This document shows positions 42,720 through 51,194 of a stretch of 64,000 nt of DNA, one piece after another. The position numbers and the translations under genes are program-made. Position 1 is the stretch's first letter. Each line of letters starts with the position of its first letter. Under the pieces are notes generated by a model. That model did no database searches and was not told the origin of the DNA. It worked only from the letters and a program-made list of their open reading frames with translations. This DNA is from Candidatus Woesearchaeota archaeon (GTDB taxonomy: Archaea; Nanobdellota; Nanobdellia; Woesearchaeales; JABIAG01): the NCBI GenBank assembly GCA_018653365.1, contig JABIAG010000003.1:1-64000 (forward strand), given 5' to 3'.

Positions 42720-43847
42720 TTAACTTAATACGAACTTTAGAGTGGGTTGTGGTTCTTCATCTTCAAAGTATCTTGCACCCTCATCAATTTCTTCAAATGT
42801 TAAAGTTAATCCAAGAACGCTTTTACTATCTCCCTCTTCCAGGGTGATTAATTCATCGTTTAATAATAATCTAATTCTTTTTTCTTCAAAATTAAGAATT
42901 TCAATTTCTTCAAGATAAACATATTTACTCTGATGTTTAAATACAAAGCTTGTGCTTTGATCTAGAGAGTCTGTATGAGACAAAGGTAAGTCGTCAAATA
43001 GGTTGCTGGTCATTCCACGGGGGGTTTTAAGACCGTATGATGCTTTGTCATATGCTAGTTGAACACTACTATATGTGACTCCTCCAAATTCACACACGGT
43101 GAATGTTACGCCATCAAAAACCTCTTCTTGTCCTTTTCTTATCTTTCTCTCTTCTCCATTAACACTAAGTGTTATTGAATTTTCTGAGAAATCAAAGTTT
43201 GTTGCTTTTATCCTAAATACTGAATTGCCAATTTTTTGTTTATATCTTACATCTGTTGTAAATGACGCACCATATAATATGCAACTGTTGTCTCCCTCTG
43301 GACAGCTGTTTTCTTTTATTTTTTCACATAGATTACTTTCTTCAACTCTTTCTGAATAAAATATTATGCTGTCTGATGTTGAAAGTTGATTATAACTTTG
43401 ATAATTGCTTACTTTTTCTGCTATTTCTAGGGTGTCTTCTTTACTTGTGCCTGCTATCAGTAAAATTGTTCGTCCTTCATCTTCTACAACTTTTATTACT
43501 GACTCCCCAACTTTGTAGGGCCAGTTCTCACATGTTTCTTTTGAGTAATCATTCCAGAATGTATTAGCACAGGGCCCACCTAATATGATTAAGTTTTGGT
43601 TGTTTACTGTGGCATATTTGTCAAAGTCTATAAATCCCGGTCCAATTTCATGTGTTTGTACATTATCTCCCAGTATTTGGGCAAATATTTGTAAGTATGC
43701 TCCGTTGTCTTCCTGTCCAAAGATCATTAACAAATCCTCTTCTGATCTAAACTCATCATCTATCTTGTCTATTGCTTCTGTTACACTTATTGCACTAACT
43801 GCTGTTGTTAGCATAATTACAAGAATTAAATAACATATAATTTTCAT
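42720..43847 (-). CDS. Secreted S-layer-like protein
   Basis: 375 aa with a signal peptide (1-19, cleaved near VSAIS). An N-terminal alpha/beta domain contains NLIILGGPCANTFW and DEGRTILLIAGTSKEDTLEIA, resembling the LGGPxAN-type domains of archaeal S-layer and cell-wall-binding proteins. Then come beta domains with ITLSVNGEERKIRKGQ and IRLLLNDELITLEEGD, two copies of one small fold. No C-terminal anchor is seen. It starts 4 bp inside the end of the primase gene. It is not related to the LamG giants by the motifs I can see. Confidence 0.7.
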   Translation of the reverse strand: MKIICYLILVIMLTTAVSAISVTEAIDKIDDEFRSEEDLLMIFGQEDNGAYLQIFAQILGDNVQTHEIGPGFIDFDKYATVNNQNLIILGGPCANTFWNDYSKETCENWPYKVGESVIKVVEDEGRTILLIAGTSKEDTLEIAEKVSNYQSYNQLSTSDSIIFYSERVEESNLCEKIKENSCPEGDNSCILYGASFTTDVRYKQKIGNSVFRIKATNFDFSENSITLSVNGEERKIRKGQEEVFDGVTFTVCEFGGVTYSSVQLAYDKASYGLKTPRGMTSNLFDDLPLSHTDSLDQSTSFVFKHQSKYVYLEEIEILNFEEKRIRLLLNDELITLEEGDSKSVLGLTLTFEEIDEGARYFEDEEPQPTLKFVLS

Positions 43848-45220
43848 TCTTTTTTAGAATCTTCGTTTTTATTTAAAGTTTCCTTTTTTTGTGTTGTTTC
43901 TTTTCTCTTCTCTTTATTATTCTGTCCAGCAAACACCTTTCTTCGTGCGTAGTTTACTGGGTTTTTTATCTTTCCACATAGGTTATCTGGGAAGCACATT
44001 TTCATTCCTTTGTAATACATCTCATTTGTACAGTTGGGGGGTAGTTTTTTGCCGTTTTTCTTTGTATATTTTAGTTGTCCTTTCCAGTAGACCTCTTTTA
44101 GGGGTTCTTTGTTGCATTTGTTCCAGGCTATCAGTCTGGCCTCAATTTGATCCCAGCCCCAGCCTACACTTGCTAAAAAGTTAATTAGAATAAATACTGC
44201 TCTTTTTTTCCCGTCGTCCATTCCTTTTAGTATATATACTATGCATGGAGGAAACAGCTCTTCAGGTATTGCTTCTTGTAGTTCTTCATATGCTATTTCT
44301 TTTTTTGTTGTTTCATCCTCTTTTATTTCTGGTTTGTAGTCTATTGCCTGAACGAATAAGTTTTCAGCTTCGTTCGGGACTACGTTTTCTCTGTCAAAGA
44401 ACTTCAAAATATTTCTTACGTTTTCTGGTTTAGCATCAACTCTACTAAAGCCTTTGATATCTTCTGGTTTTATTACAACAGATATTAGTCCTGATTTTTC
44501 ATTGTAACAATAGGGCATTCGGCATAAGTGTCGTGAAGAGATTAGTATGGTGTCTACGTCTACAACTTCAAATGGGTCGAACTGTTTTTCTTTTATTAAT
44601 TCTTTAACCTCTTTTCCTACGTTTTTTGCTATCTCTTCAATGCCTCCCTTTTCTAATAGTCCGGTTATTAGATGTTCTCGTATCATTTCTTTAAGGTACA
44701 TTGCAATTCTTCTTGCTCCTTCTGGAAACCAGGTTCTTACTTCATGTTCCATGGTTCGTTTTGGAAATGCTTCAAAGGGTACTCCAATGTGGAAGCCGTG
44801 ATTGCCTGAGAACTTACACATTATGGATTTTATTCCATGGTGTTTTAATGCCTCTACTATGAGGAAGGATGCAACTTTAGAGTATTCAAAAAAGGGAGTA
44901 TCTATATCAATAATTAAGTCCCATCCTTTTCTTAACTCCTCCATCTCTTTTTGTTTTAAGTCTAAATTTAATTGTAAGGGGTCTTTCCATATCTCTTCAG
45001 AAAAGTGAAATGATGTTGCTCCGTTTTTTGCTAATTCTAAAACATCTGCAGGATTATTAATCACATCTGGACGTTTTCCATAACCATATTTGGTACCATA
45101 ATCATATTTCATTCCCACTTCTTTATCTTTGGCTTCACGTGCGATGGCAGTTTGTACATCTTCGCGACTATAGAATTCTAATACTTCTTCTTTGTCCAGT
45201 TTTTTATCTTCTCCCCCCAT
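43844..45220 (-). CDS. DNA primase, PriS catalytic domain fused to a PriL-like C-terminal domain
   Basis: 458 aa. The N-terminal two-thirds has archaeo-eukaryotic primase motifs: catalytic DID at 105-107, SGNHGFH at 138-144, and the third Asp region VVDVDTILISSRHLCR at 219-234. The C-terminal third is cysteine-rich (C326, C369, C397, C409, C415) in the pattern PPC...NKC...PNC...MCF...LCG, as expected for the Fe-S domain of the large subunit PriL. Separate PriS and PriL are usual in archaea. A single fused enzyme is known from Nanoarchaeum. A Lys/Glu-rich tail follows about 430. SD-like GGAGAG precedes the ATG. Confidence 0.85.
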   Translation of the reverse strand: MGGEDKKLDKEEVLEFYSREDVQTAIAREAKDKEVGMKYDYGTKYGYGKRPDVINNPADVLELAKNGATSFHFSEEIWKDPLQLNLDLKQKEMEELRKGWDLIIDIDTPFFEYSKVASFLIVEALKHHGIKSIMCKFSGNHGFHIGVPFEAFPKRTMEHEVRTWFPEGARRIAMYLKEMIREHLITGLLEKGGIEEIAKNVGKEVKELIKEKQFDPFEVVDVDTILISSRHLCRMPYCYNEKSGLISVVIKPEDIKGFSRVDAKPENVRNILKFFDRENVVPNEAENLFVQAIDYKPEIKEDETTKKEIAYEELQEAIPEELFPPCIVYILKGMDDGKKRAVFILINFLASVGWGWDQIEARLIAWNKCNKEPLKEVYWKGQLKYTKKNGKKLPPNCTNEMYYKGMKMCFPDNLCGKIKNPVNYARRKVFAGQNNKEKRKETTQKKETLNKNEDSKKE

Positions 45221-45302
45221 GCTCTCCAGATACTTTACAAATTTAATAAGGTTTTGGTAAGTTTAACAATACTTTTATATTATTAGTACTTATCTTTCTT
45301 TT

Positions 45303-46133
45303 ATGTCTTTGATCAATAATGTTAAAACATTTGTTTTGCTTGGCTTACTTACTGCGCTATTATTGTGGGTTGGTAGCTTCTGGGGTTATTCTGGCTTGGC
45401 AATAGCTCTTGTTCTTGTTTTGGTGATGAATCTTGTTTCTTTTTGGTATTCTGATAAGATTGTTTTGAAGATGTATAAAGCTAAAGAAATCCGCTCTGCT
45501 CCTGTTAAGGAGTTGGTTAAAGAACTTGCTAAAGAGGCTAACATACCAATGCCTAAAGTATACCTTATCCCCTCTGATGCCCCTAACGCTTTTGCAACGG
45601 GTCGTTCTCCAGAGCATGCTGCTGTTGCGGTCACTCAGGGAATACTTTCAGCCCTAACAAAGGATGAACTTCGTGGGGTGTTAGCTCATGAACTTGCTCA
45701 TATTAAGAATCGAGACACACTTATTCAAACTGTTGCTTCTGTTATTGCAGGCGTTATTTCTTATGTTGCAATGATGGCCAGATTTGGCGCGATGTTTGGA
45801 GGGTATGGGGACAGAGATGGTGGAAGGGGAATAGAGTTGTTAGCATTAGCGATCATTACCCCTCTTATTGCGGTAATAATTCAACTTGCTATTTCTAGAA
45901 GTAGGGAATTTTTGGCTGATGAACGGGGTGCTAAGTTGATAAGGGATGGATTGCCCCTGGCTTCTGCTTTAGAAAAGCTGGAGTCTTCACATGTTAAGTT
46001 GAAGTTTGGTTCCAAAATGACTTCTAGTTTATTTATTGTAAATCCTTTTAAAGGAAAGGCTCTTTGGAAGTTATTATCAACACACCCGTCTACAAGTGTG
46101 CGTGTTGAAAAACTAAAATCAATGAGGTGGTAA
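45303..46133 (+). CDS. htpX: HtpX-family membrane zinc protease
   Basis: 276 aa. Membrane segments about 8-25 and 28-48 precede the catalytic HELAH (129-133). Two further hydrophobic helices and the Glu ligand region SRSREFLADERGA follow. HtpX degrades damaged membrane proteins. It is preceded by TATA-like TTTTATATTA centred 25 bp before the ATG. The stop lies 1 bp before the next gene, a stand-alone Lrp-type ligand domain. Confidence 0.95.
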   Translation: MSLINNVKTFVLLGLLTALLLWVGSFWGYSGLAIALVLVLVMNLVSFWYSDKIVLKMYKAKEIRSAPVKELVKELAKEANIPMPKVYLIPSDAPNAFATGRSPEHAAVAVTQGILSALTKDELRGVLAHELAHIKNRDTLIQTVASVIAGVISYVAMMARFGAMFGGYGDRDGGRGIELLALAIITPLIAVIIQLAISRSREFLADERGAKLIRDGLPLASALEKLESSHVKLKFGSKMTSSLFIVNPFKGKALWKLLSTHPSTSVRVEKLKSMRW

Positions 46134-46134
46134 T

Positions 46135-46368
46135 ATGGCTGCAATGGCTTATGTGTTAATTAGTGCGAGAAACGAACAGGAAGTTGCTAAGAAACTTATG
46201 AATTTTGATTTAGTTTCAGAGGTTCACGAATTGTTTGGTCAATGGGAAATTATTGTTAAGTTAGAGGCTGAGGAGATGGCGTCGATTCAAGATTTTATTA
46301 ATAATACTATTCGTGCTGATAAAGAAATCCAGGGTACAGAAACTCTAATAGTAAGTGATGTATTCTAG
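46135..46368 (+). CDS. Stand-alone Lrp/AsnC ligand-binding (RAM) domain
   Basis: 77 aa, one alpha-beta unit: AYVLISARNEQEVAKKL, DLVSEVHELFGQWEIIVKL, and a final strand ETLIVSDVF. There is no helix-turn-helix, so it cannot act as a repressor alone. Single RAM proteins in archaea are thought to bind amino acids or pair with Lrp regulators. It follows htpX with 1 bp between, so it is co-transcribed, and converges on hef. Confidence 0.88.
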   Translation: MAAMAYVLISARNEQEVAKKLMNFDLVSEVHELFGQWEIIVKLEAEEMASIQDFINNTIRADKEIQGTETLIVSDVF

Positions 46369-46385
46369 AAACTTTTTTATTTTTT

Positions 46386-48569
46386 TTATGAATTTTCAAA
46401 TACTTTTTTTATTTTCGCTGCTTTTTTCTCTCCGATTTTAGATACTTTTTGTAATTCTTCTTCACTAGCATTAACAATGTTTTTTGGACTTCCAAATTTT
46501 TCTAGTAATTCTTTTGCTAATTTGAGTCCAACACTGGGTAGTGATGATATGAAGTATTCTTGTTGTTCTTTTAGTGAGATTCCTCTTTTTGTTGGGTTTG
46601 GTGAGAAGTACCCTTTTTCTTTTTGTTCTCTTTTTGCAATGCTGACTAACAATTCTGTGGTTTCTTTAAAGTTTCGAGAGTTCAAAATTGGTATGCCAAA
46701 ACTTATTGCGATGGTTATTAGCATACCTCTGATTGAATTGGGATGTACTTTTCTCATTGAGTATAGATCTTCTTCTCCCTCTATAATCAAAAGTGGTTTT
46801 TTGAAGTTATATTTTAAATCTTTAATCTGTTCTAGTAGCCGCCCATCAATTAGTGAGTCTACAAAGTCTGGTACGGTTTTTAGTTCAACCCCTATTTCCT
46901 CTCCCAATATGTAGTCAGCTACTTCTAATTGTTTTAACTCAACCTTGATTCCTTTGTCTATCAGTTCTTTTATTGTTTTGCCTGCTTTCTCTCTATGATC
47001 TGCATATATTACAAGTTCTTTTTCAAATTCTTCTAGTTTGGTTTGTTCTTTTTCTTCTTTTAGAATTATCTTGTCTTTCAAATTTTTCAAATTAGTATAC
47101 ATCTTTTTTTCTTTGTGAAATGCGCTCCAGCGGTATGCTTCGTCTCTTGTTCCTTTTGTTACTAGTACGATCACTTTTCCTTTTTCTAGTCTTCCGGTTC
47201 TTCCTTTTCTTTGGATGTGTCTGATTGCAGAGGGTACGGGTTCAAAGAAGATTACCTGGTCTACTTTTGGAATGTCTAGTCCTTCCTCTCCTACGGAGGT
47301 CATTACTATTACGTTGAATTTGCCCTCTCGGAATTCTTGTAACATTTCGATTTGTTTTTTTTGACTTAATCCGGTTCCTGACTTTTTTGCTTGTCCTACA
47401 AAGAGTTTTGCTTCAACATTTTTTATTTTGTTTAGTTCTTCAACAATTTTGGCTGCGTTGTCTCGAAAGTTGTTGAAAATTATTGCTTTTTCTCCAGAGT
47501 CTAGTAATTCAATGAGTGAAACGAGTCTTGCTAATTTTGGGTGTTCTATTCCTTCTTCAATTAGGTTTTTTACTAATATGTTTGCAGATCTGAAGTGTAG
47601 GTCTGCAACTAAATTTTTTGTGGCTTTTGTTTTTGTTTTTTCACTATCTGAAATGAGTTTTTCAAAGTATTTGTTTAGTGCATTCATTCCCTGACTTTCT
47701 AATAGTTCCATTGCATGGTGCATTTTCATTATTTCTGCCAGCACGGATATGCTTTTTAAAATTTCAAAACTTTTTTCTCCTCTTGCTACTTCGCCATGAA
47801 GTTCGCTCATGATTCCGAGTAGTTCTTTTTTACTTATGGTGTTTACTTTTCGTCCAGGTATTGCTCCAAATTCATCTATTCTTTTTGCACGGTCAGCTAG
47901 AAAGTCTTGTAAGTATTTTCTTATTTTTTTGAATTCTTCACTTAGTTCAACTTCAACAAATTCAGTTTCGACTTCTTGAATGTATGGTTTCACATCCGGG
48001 TCTTTTTCTGTTCTTATTTCTATTGCTTCAACGTTGAGGTTGTCACATACTTCTTTGATTTTTTCTGTATCACTTCCAGGGGATGCGGTAAGTCCTAGTA
48101 TTCGGGGATATTTTGCGTGTTTAACATAGTGTTTTGCTAGCCAAGAATATGCATATTCTTTTACTGCTCTATGACATTCGTCAAAGACTAATAATGAAAC
48201 GTCTTGAAAGCTTATTCTGTTTGAGATTACATCATTCTCTAGTCCTTGGGGTGTTGACACTATTATTTGGGTTTTCTTAAATAGTCTGGCTCTCTCTTCA
48301 GGTTTTACCTCTCCCGTAAATAGAACTATTTGATCTTCTGGAACGTCTAGAAATTGTTTGAATGTTTTGACGTGTTGTTCACATAATGGTTTGGTGGGTG
48401 CTAGGATCATTATTTTTGAATTTGGGTAATTGCTTAGTCTTTGTGCAGCAAGCATTACAAACACAATTGATTTTCCCATTCCTGTGGGAAGTACAACCAG
48501 TGTGTTCTTTACCGCACAGGTTGCTAGAATGGTTTCCTGATAGAGTCTTGGTTTAAGATCTTTAATCAT
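46386..48569 (-). CDS. hef: Hef-type helicase-nuclease (FANCM/XPF family)
   Basis: 727 aa. SF2 helicase: motif I TGMGKS 29-34, motif II DECH 130-133, and motif VI HIQRKGRTGR near 450. Then an XPF-like nuclease whose usual ERK-x3-D core reads ELKTVPD at 562-568, with Arg replaced by Leu. Tandem helix-hairpin-helix motifs at the end (LPSVGLKLAKELLEKFGSP). It processes stalled replication forks. Whether the nuclease is active with the substitution is uncertain, but the other acidic residues are kept. Promoter TATA shared with the gene at 48620. Confidence 0.93.
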   Translation of the reverse strand: MIKDLKPRLYQETILATCAVKNTLVVLPTGMGKSIVFVMLAAQRLSNYPNSKIMILAPTKPLCEQHVKTFKQFLDVPEDQIVLFTGEVKPEERARLFKKTQIIVSTPQGLENDVISNRISFQDVSLLVFDECHRAVKEYAYSWLAKHYVKHAKYPRILGLTASPGSDTEKIKEVCDNLNVEAIEIRTEKDPDVKPYIQEVETEFVEVELSEEFKKIRKYLQDFLADRAKRIDEFGAIPGRKVNTISKKELLGIMSELHGEVARGEKSFEILKSISVLAEIMKMHHAMELLESQGMNALNKYFEKLISDSEKTKTKATKNLVADLHFRSANILVKNLIEEGIEHPKLARLVSLIELLDSGEKAIIFNNFRDNAAKIVEELNKIKNVEAKLFVGQAKKSGTGLSQKKQIEMLQEFREGKFNVIVMTSVGEEGLDIPKVDQVIFFEPVPSAIRHIQRKGRTGRLEKGKVIVLVTKGTRDEAYRWSAFHKEKKMYTNLKNLKDKIILKEEKEQTKLEEFEKELVIYADHREKAGKTIKELIDKGIKVELKQLEVADYILGEEIGVELKTVPDFVDSLIDGRLLEQIKDLKYNFKKPLLIIEGEEDLYSMRKVHPNSIRGMLITIAISFGIPILNSRNFKETTELLVSIAKREQKEKGYFSPNPTKRGISLKEQQEYFISSLPSVGLKLAKELLEKFGSPKNIVNASEEELQKVSKIGEKKAAKIKKVFENS

Positions 48570-48590
48570 TTAATCTCAATATCAACAACT

Positions 48591-48598
48591 TTTATATA
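48591..48598. promoter_or_regulatory. Bidirectional palindromic TATA box (hef / small membrane protein)
   Basis: TTTATATA is centred at 48594.5, exactly 25.5 bp from both divergent ATGs (48569 and 48620). Both transcripts would be leaderless from one element. It is the most symmetric case in the window. Confidence 0.6.
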
Positions 48599-48619
48599 CT
48601 TTTATACTTTCGAAGAATC

Positions 48620-48886
48620 ATGATAGTCAAATTTTTGGGAACTATGGACATTGTTATGGCGTTTCTAATTTTATTACTTCATTTTGGAGTTGGTTATTGG
48701 AGGCTGCCTCTTCTTGTTACTTTATACCTTTTCATTAAGGGTGGAATGTTTTACAAGGATGTTCAGAGTTATGTTGATATGTTTATAGGGGTGTTTGCCT
48801 GGATTATCTTTCTTGGGGCAGCATCATTATTTGATTATATTTTAATGATTTATTTGTTGCAGAAAGGGATTGCTTCGTTCATGTAG
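48620..48886 (+). CDS. Small membrane protein, 88 aa, three helices (unknown)
   Basis: Hydrophobic segments about 8-24, 29-44 and 55-83 with few charges; no recognised family. It is divergent to hef from a shared TATA box and convergent, with no gap, on the S2P-like gene. Conservation cannot be judged here. Confidence 0.65.
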   Translation: MIVKFLGTMDIVMAFLILLLHFGVGYWRLPLLVTLYLFIKGGMFYKDVQSYVDMFIGVFAWIIFLGAASLFDYILMIYLLQKGIASFM

Positions 48887-49600
48887 CTACTCCCAATTGT
48901 TCTTAAATACTGTAAAGAATCCAACAAATCCAAGAACTACTCCTGTTAATATTGCATATCCTACGCCTGCATAGAATAATGTTACTGCAAATGCTATTGT
49001 GAATCCAACTGAGAATGCAAAGTTGTAAAAGCTTCCAAAGAATAGGTGCATTCCATCATATCTTGGTGCAGGTATTAATGAGAATGCTGCAATTAGTATG
49101 TTTGCAATTACAAATTTATAGACTATTGGGTTAGCTATGAATGCCCCAAATATTGCTGCGAGTATAATGTTGGCTAATATTCCAAAGTTTGCCATGTAGC
49201 CATACTCTCTTACATAAGGTCTGTATCTCCATTTTCCAACACGAGATTTCATTTTTACTTTTGGCATTAGGTATCCTGGTGCTAGTATGAATGCAAATCC
49301 GTTAGTTAAGACTGCCAAGAATAGTCCTATGCCTAGTGCTGGAAAGTTCGCATGGTATTTTGTTTCCATCCCTTTCCATATTGCGTAAAACTTTTCTCCG
49401 CAAAAGTGTACAAAGATTGCGATGAATGCCATGATGCTCATTATGATCATGTTTTCTATTCCTGCATTTACGTCGATTGTTTTTCCGTCTCCCCACATTC
49501 TGAACGATAGAATTAGTCCTGAGAGTATTGCAATTATTGCAAATGTTCCTATTTCTTTAGAACTAAAGTGAAACTCTTTTTTAAGTCTTCTATGCAGCAT
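48887..49600 (-). CDS. S2P/M50-like membrane protein with altered zinc motif
   Basis: 237 aa, about six membrane segments. The order of site-2-protease elements is present: a helix with VHFCGEKF (65-69) where HExxH is expected, then GILANIILA near 140-148, then SLIPAPRYDG (D182), the usual NxxPxPxxDG region. The first motif has His then Glu in positions 1 and 5 but lacks the catalytic Glu next to His, so ordinary M50 chemistry is unlikely. It may be a pseudo-protease or use a changed metal site. Confidence 0.65.
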   Translation of the reverse strand: MLHRRLKKEFHFSSKEIGTFAIIAILSGLILSFRMWGDGKTIDVNAGIENMIIMSIMAFIAIFVHFCGEKFYAIWKGMETKYHANFPALGIGLFLAVLTNGFAFILAPGYLMPKVKMKSRVGKWRYRPYVREYGYMANFGILANIILAAIFGAFIANPIVYKFVIANILIAAFSLIPAPRYDGMHLFFGSFYNFAFSVGFTIAFAVTLFYAGVGYAILTGVVLGFVGFFTVFKNNWE

Positions 49601-49648
49601 ATTCTTATTATTGAGAAATGTTTATTTAAATGTTGCTTTTTAGGATGT

Positions 49649-50314
49649 TTACTCAAACTTTCTTTTAATCATATCTAATACTTCTTCTTCATGTCCTGCT
49701 CCAATTACTGCAAATATTTTAGAATCTGGGTTTTGTTTTATTATGTGTGCTATGTTTCGTGCTAGAACAACATTTCTTTCAACTACTAATACTTTATACA
49801 CATTAGGATACTTGCCCTTGACTTCATCAATGAGTGTTTTAATTAGGTCTTTATCTGGTACTGAATTTAGATTAAATTTGATTTTTTTCTTTCTAAATGG
49901 GGCACTAACCAGATCCCATACAAATTGGAATTTTTCTTTCCAAGTTAATTCTTTAGAAAATCGTTTTAGTGTAATCATAATGTCTTGATCAACTAGGGCC
50001 ATCTTAATCTTATTTTTTTCACACTCTTTTATTGCTGCCATCATTTCTGCGCCAGGGGTTGTTCCTACCATTTTTCCCAGTTTCTTTTCAGCCCAGCCTC
50101 CCAGTAATACAAACAGCCAGCCTTTCAATCCTATGCTTCGAATATCTTTTAGTGTGGTTTTCCTTTTTCCAACTTTTAGAGCTACAAATCTTCGTTTATC
50201 TAGTTCTAAACAAACTATGTCTGGTTTGTCTTCTTTTATGATCTTCTTAACTTTGTTTATGGATTCTTTTGATATGTGTGATGTTCCAAGTATTGTAAGA
50301 TTTTTCGTTTCCAT
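49649..50314 (-). CDS. TraB-family protein
   Basis: 221 aa. TraB/TIKI-superfamily markers: LTILGTSHISKESINKV at the start, IVCLELDKRRFVAL near 34-47, and IFAVIGAGHEEEVL near the end; GTSH and GAGH are the paired conserved motifs. The middle (about 80-105) has GTTPGAEMMAAI. Members are implicated in metal-dependent hydrolysis or signalling regulation; the archaeal role is unknown. The shorter archaeal form here lacks the C-terminal membrane helices seen in some relatives. Confidence 0.88.
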   Translation of the reverse strand: METKNLTILGTSHISKESINKVKKIIKEDKPDIVCLELDKRRFVALKVGKRKTTLKDIRSIGLKGWLFVLLGGWAEKKLGKMVGTTPGAEMMAAIKECEKNKIKMALVDQDIMITLKRFSKELTWKEKFQFVWDLVSAPFRKKKIKFNLNSVPDKDLIKTLIDEVKGKYPNVYKVLVVERNVVLARNIAHIIKQNPDSKIFAVIGAGHEEEVLDMIKRKFE

Positions 50315-50335
50315 ATTGTTCTCTAATTTAGTAAT

Positions 50336-50345
50336 ATTTATAAAT
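50336..50345. promoter_or_regulatory. Bidirectional palindromic TATA box (TraB / coiled-coil protein)
   Basis: ATTTATAAAT is centred at 50340.5, 26.5 bp from the minus ATG (50314) and 25.5 bp from the plus ATG (50366). Confidence 0.6.
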
Positions 50346-50365
50346 GATTTTGTTTGTTTTTAAGT

Positions 50366-50782
50366 ATGGTTGGTGTTGAAACTAAAGGTGTTGAAGAGAT
50401 AATTAGTTTGCCCGATTCCGAGTATTTGGATTATCTGGAAAAGTTAGCAAGAGGGATTCGAACTATTTTAAGAGAAAAGGATAAAATGTTGGAGGTCCAA
50501 AATTTAGCAGCTCACGCTACTGAAGATGCGGTTAAGGTAAGTTCTAAATTGGGTTCTTTATTTGAAGAGGTTTATCAAAAAGCATTTAGCATAAATCAAC
50601 AGTTGGGAGTAGCTAACCAGCATAAGGGAGCAGATGTCCATCCTTATTGGAAATATTATGAAGATGATGTCGAATTTATTGATGCAAAAGTTGAAGATAT
50701 TCTGGATATAATTTCTGAGATTAAAAGAGATGAAAAGAAAATTGAAAGGTTGGCGGAAGATATTCGTAAGCTTGCAACTTAG
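50366..50782 (+). CDS. Coiled-coil protein, 138 aa (unknown)
   Basis: Almost entirely helical and acidic: EYLDYLEKLARGIRTILREK, a middle with HKGADVHPYWKYYEDD, and a closing heptad-like SEIKRDEKKIERLAEDI. No family recognised. The start is the ATG at 50366, fixed by the TATA spacing; an upstream TTG is rejected. It is followed after 97 bp by a PRC-barrel gene on the same strand. Confidence 0.7.
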   Translation: MVGVETKGVEEIISLPDSEYLDYLEKLARGIRTILREKDKMLEVQNLAAHATEDAVKVSSKLGSLFEEVYQKAFSINQQLGVANQHKGADVHPYWKYYEDDVEFIDAKVEDILDIISEIKRDEKKIERLAEDIRKLAT

Positions 50783-50879
50783 CTAGTTAAGTTGTATCTA
50801 ATTGTTGTCTTAAATCATCAAAAGATTTATAAAGTACATAAATTATAAACTAGTATACTTATTTAGGGAGGGAATTACA

Positions 50880-51158
50880 ATGCTGAAACTTAAACGGGTC
50901 TCTGAAATGTATGAAATGAGAGTTTATACAGATGGAGGCGAATATTTCGGAGATGTTGAAGAATTAGTTTTAACTAAAACTAAGGTTAGTATGTGGAGAA
51001 TTAAGGCCACAAAAAATTCATTTCTTAGTAATGTTCTTGGTGGTGCTAAAGGTGTTTTGGTTCCACATAATCTCGTGAAAAGTATTGGTGATATTGTTAT
51101 AATCTCAAGATCTGCTATTCCTAATTTCGGTGGCGAAAAAGAAGAAGCAGAAGCTTAA
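50880..51158 (+). CDS. PRC-barrel domain protein, 92 aa
   Basis: LKRVSEMYEMRVYTDGGEYFGDVEEL opens a PRC barrel and LVKSIGDIVIISRSAI closes it, with a Lys/Asn-rich loop (ATKNSFLSNVLGGAKG) between and an acidic tail. GGGAGGGAATT before the ATG is a strong Shine-Dalgarno. Related archaeal CdpB proteins act in cell division; the role here is inferred by family only. Confidence 0.8.
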   Translation: MLKLKRVSEMYEMRVYTDGGEYFGDVEELVLTKTKVSMWRIKATKNSFLSNVLGGAKGVLVPHNLVKSIGDIVIISRSAIPNFGGEKEEAEA

Positions 51159-51194
51159 TTTTTTTATTTTTAGTAATATTTAGAATTTTGTTGT

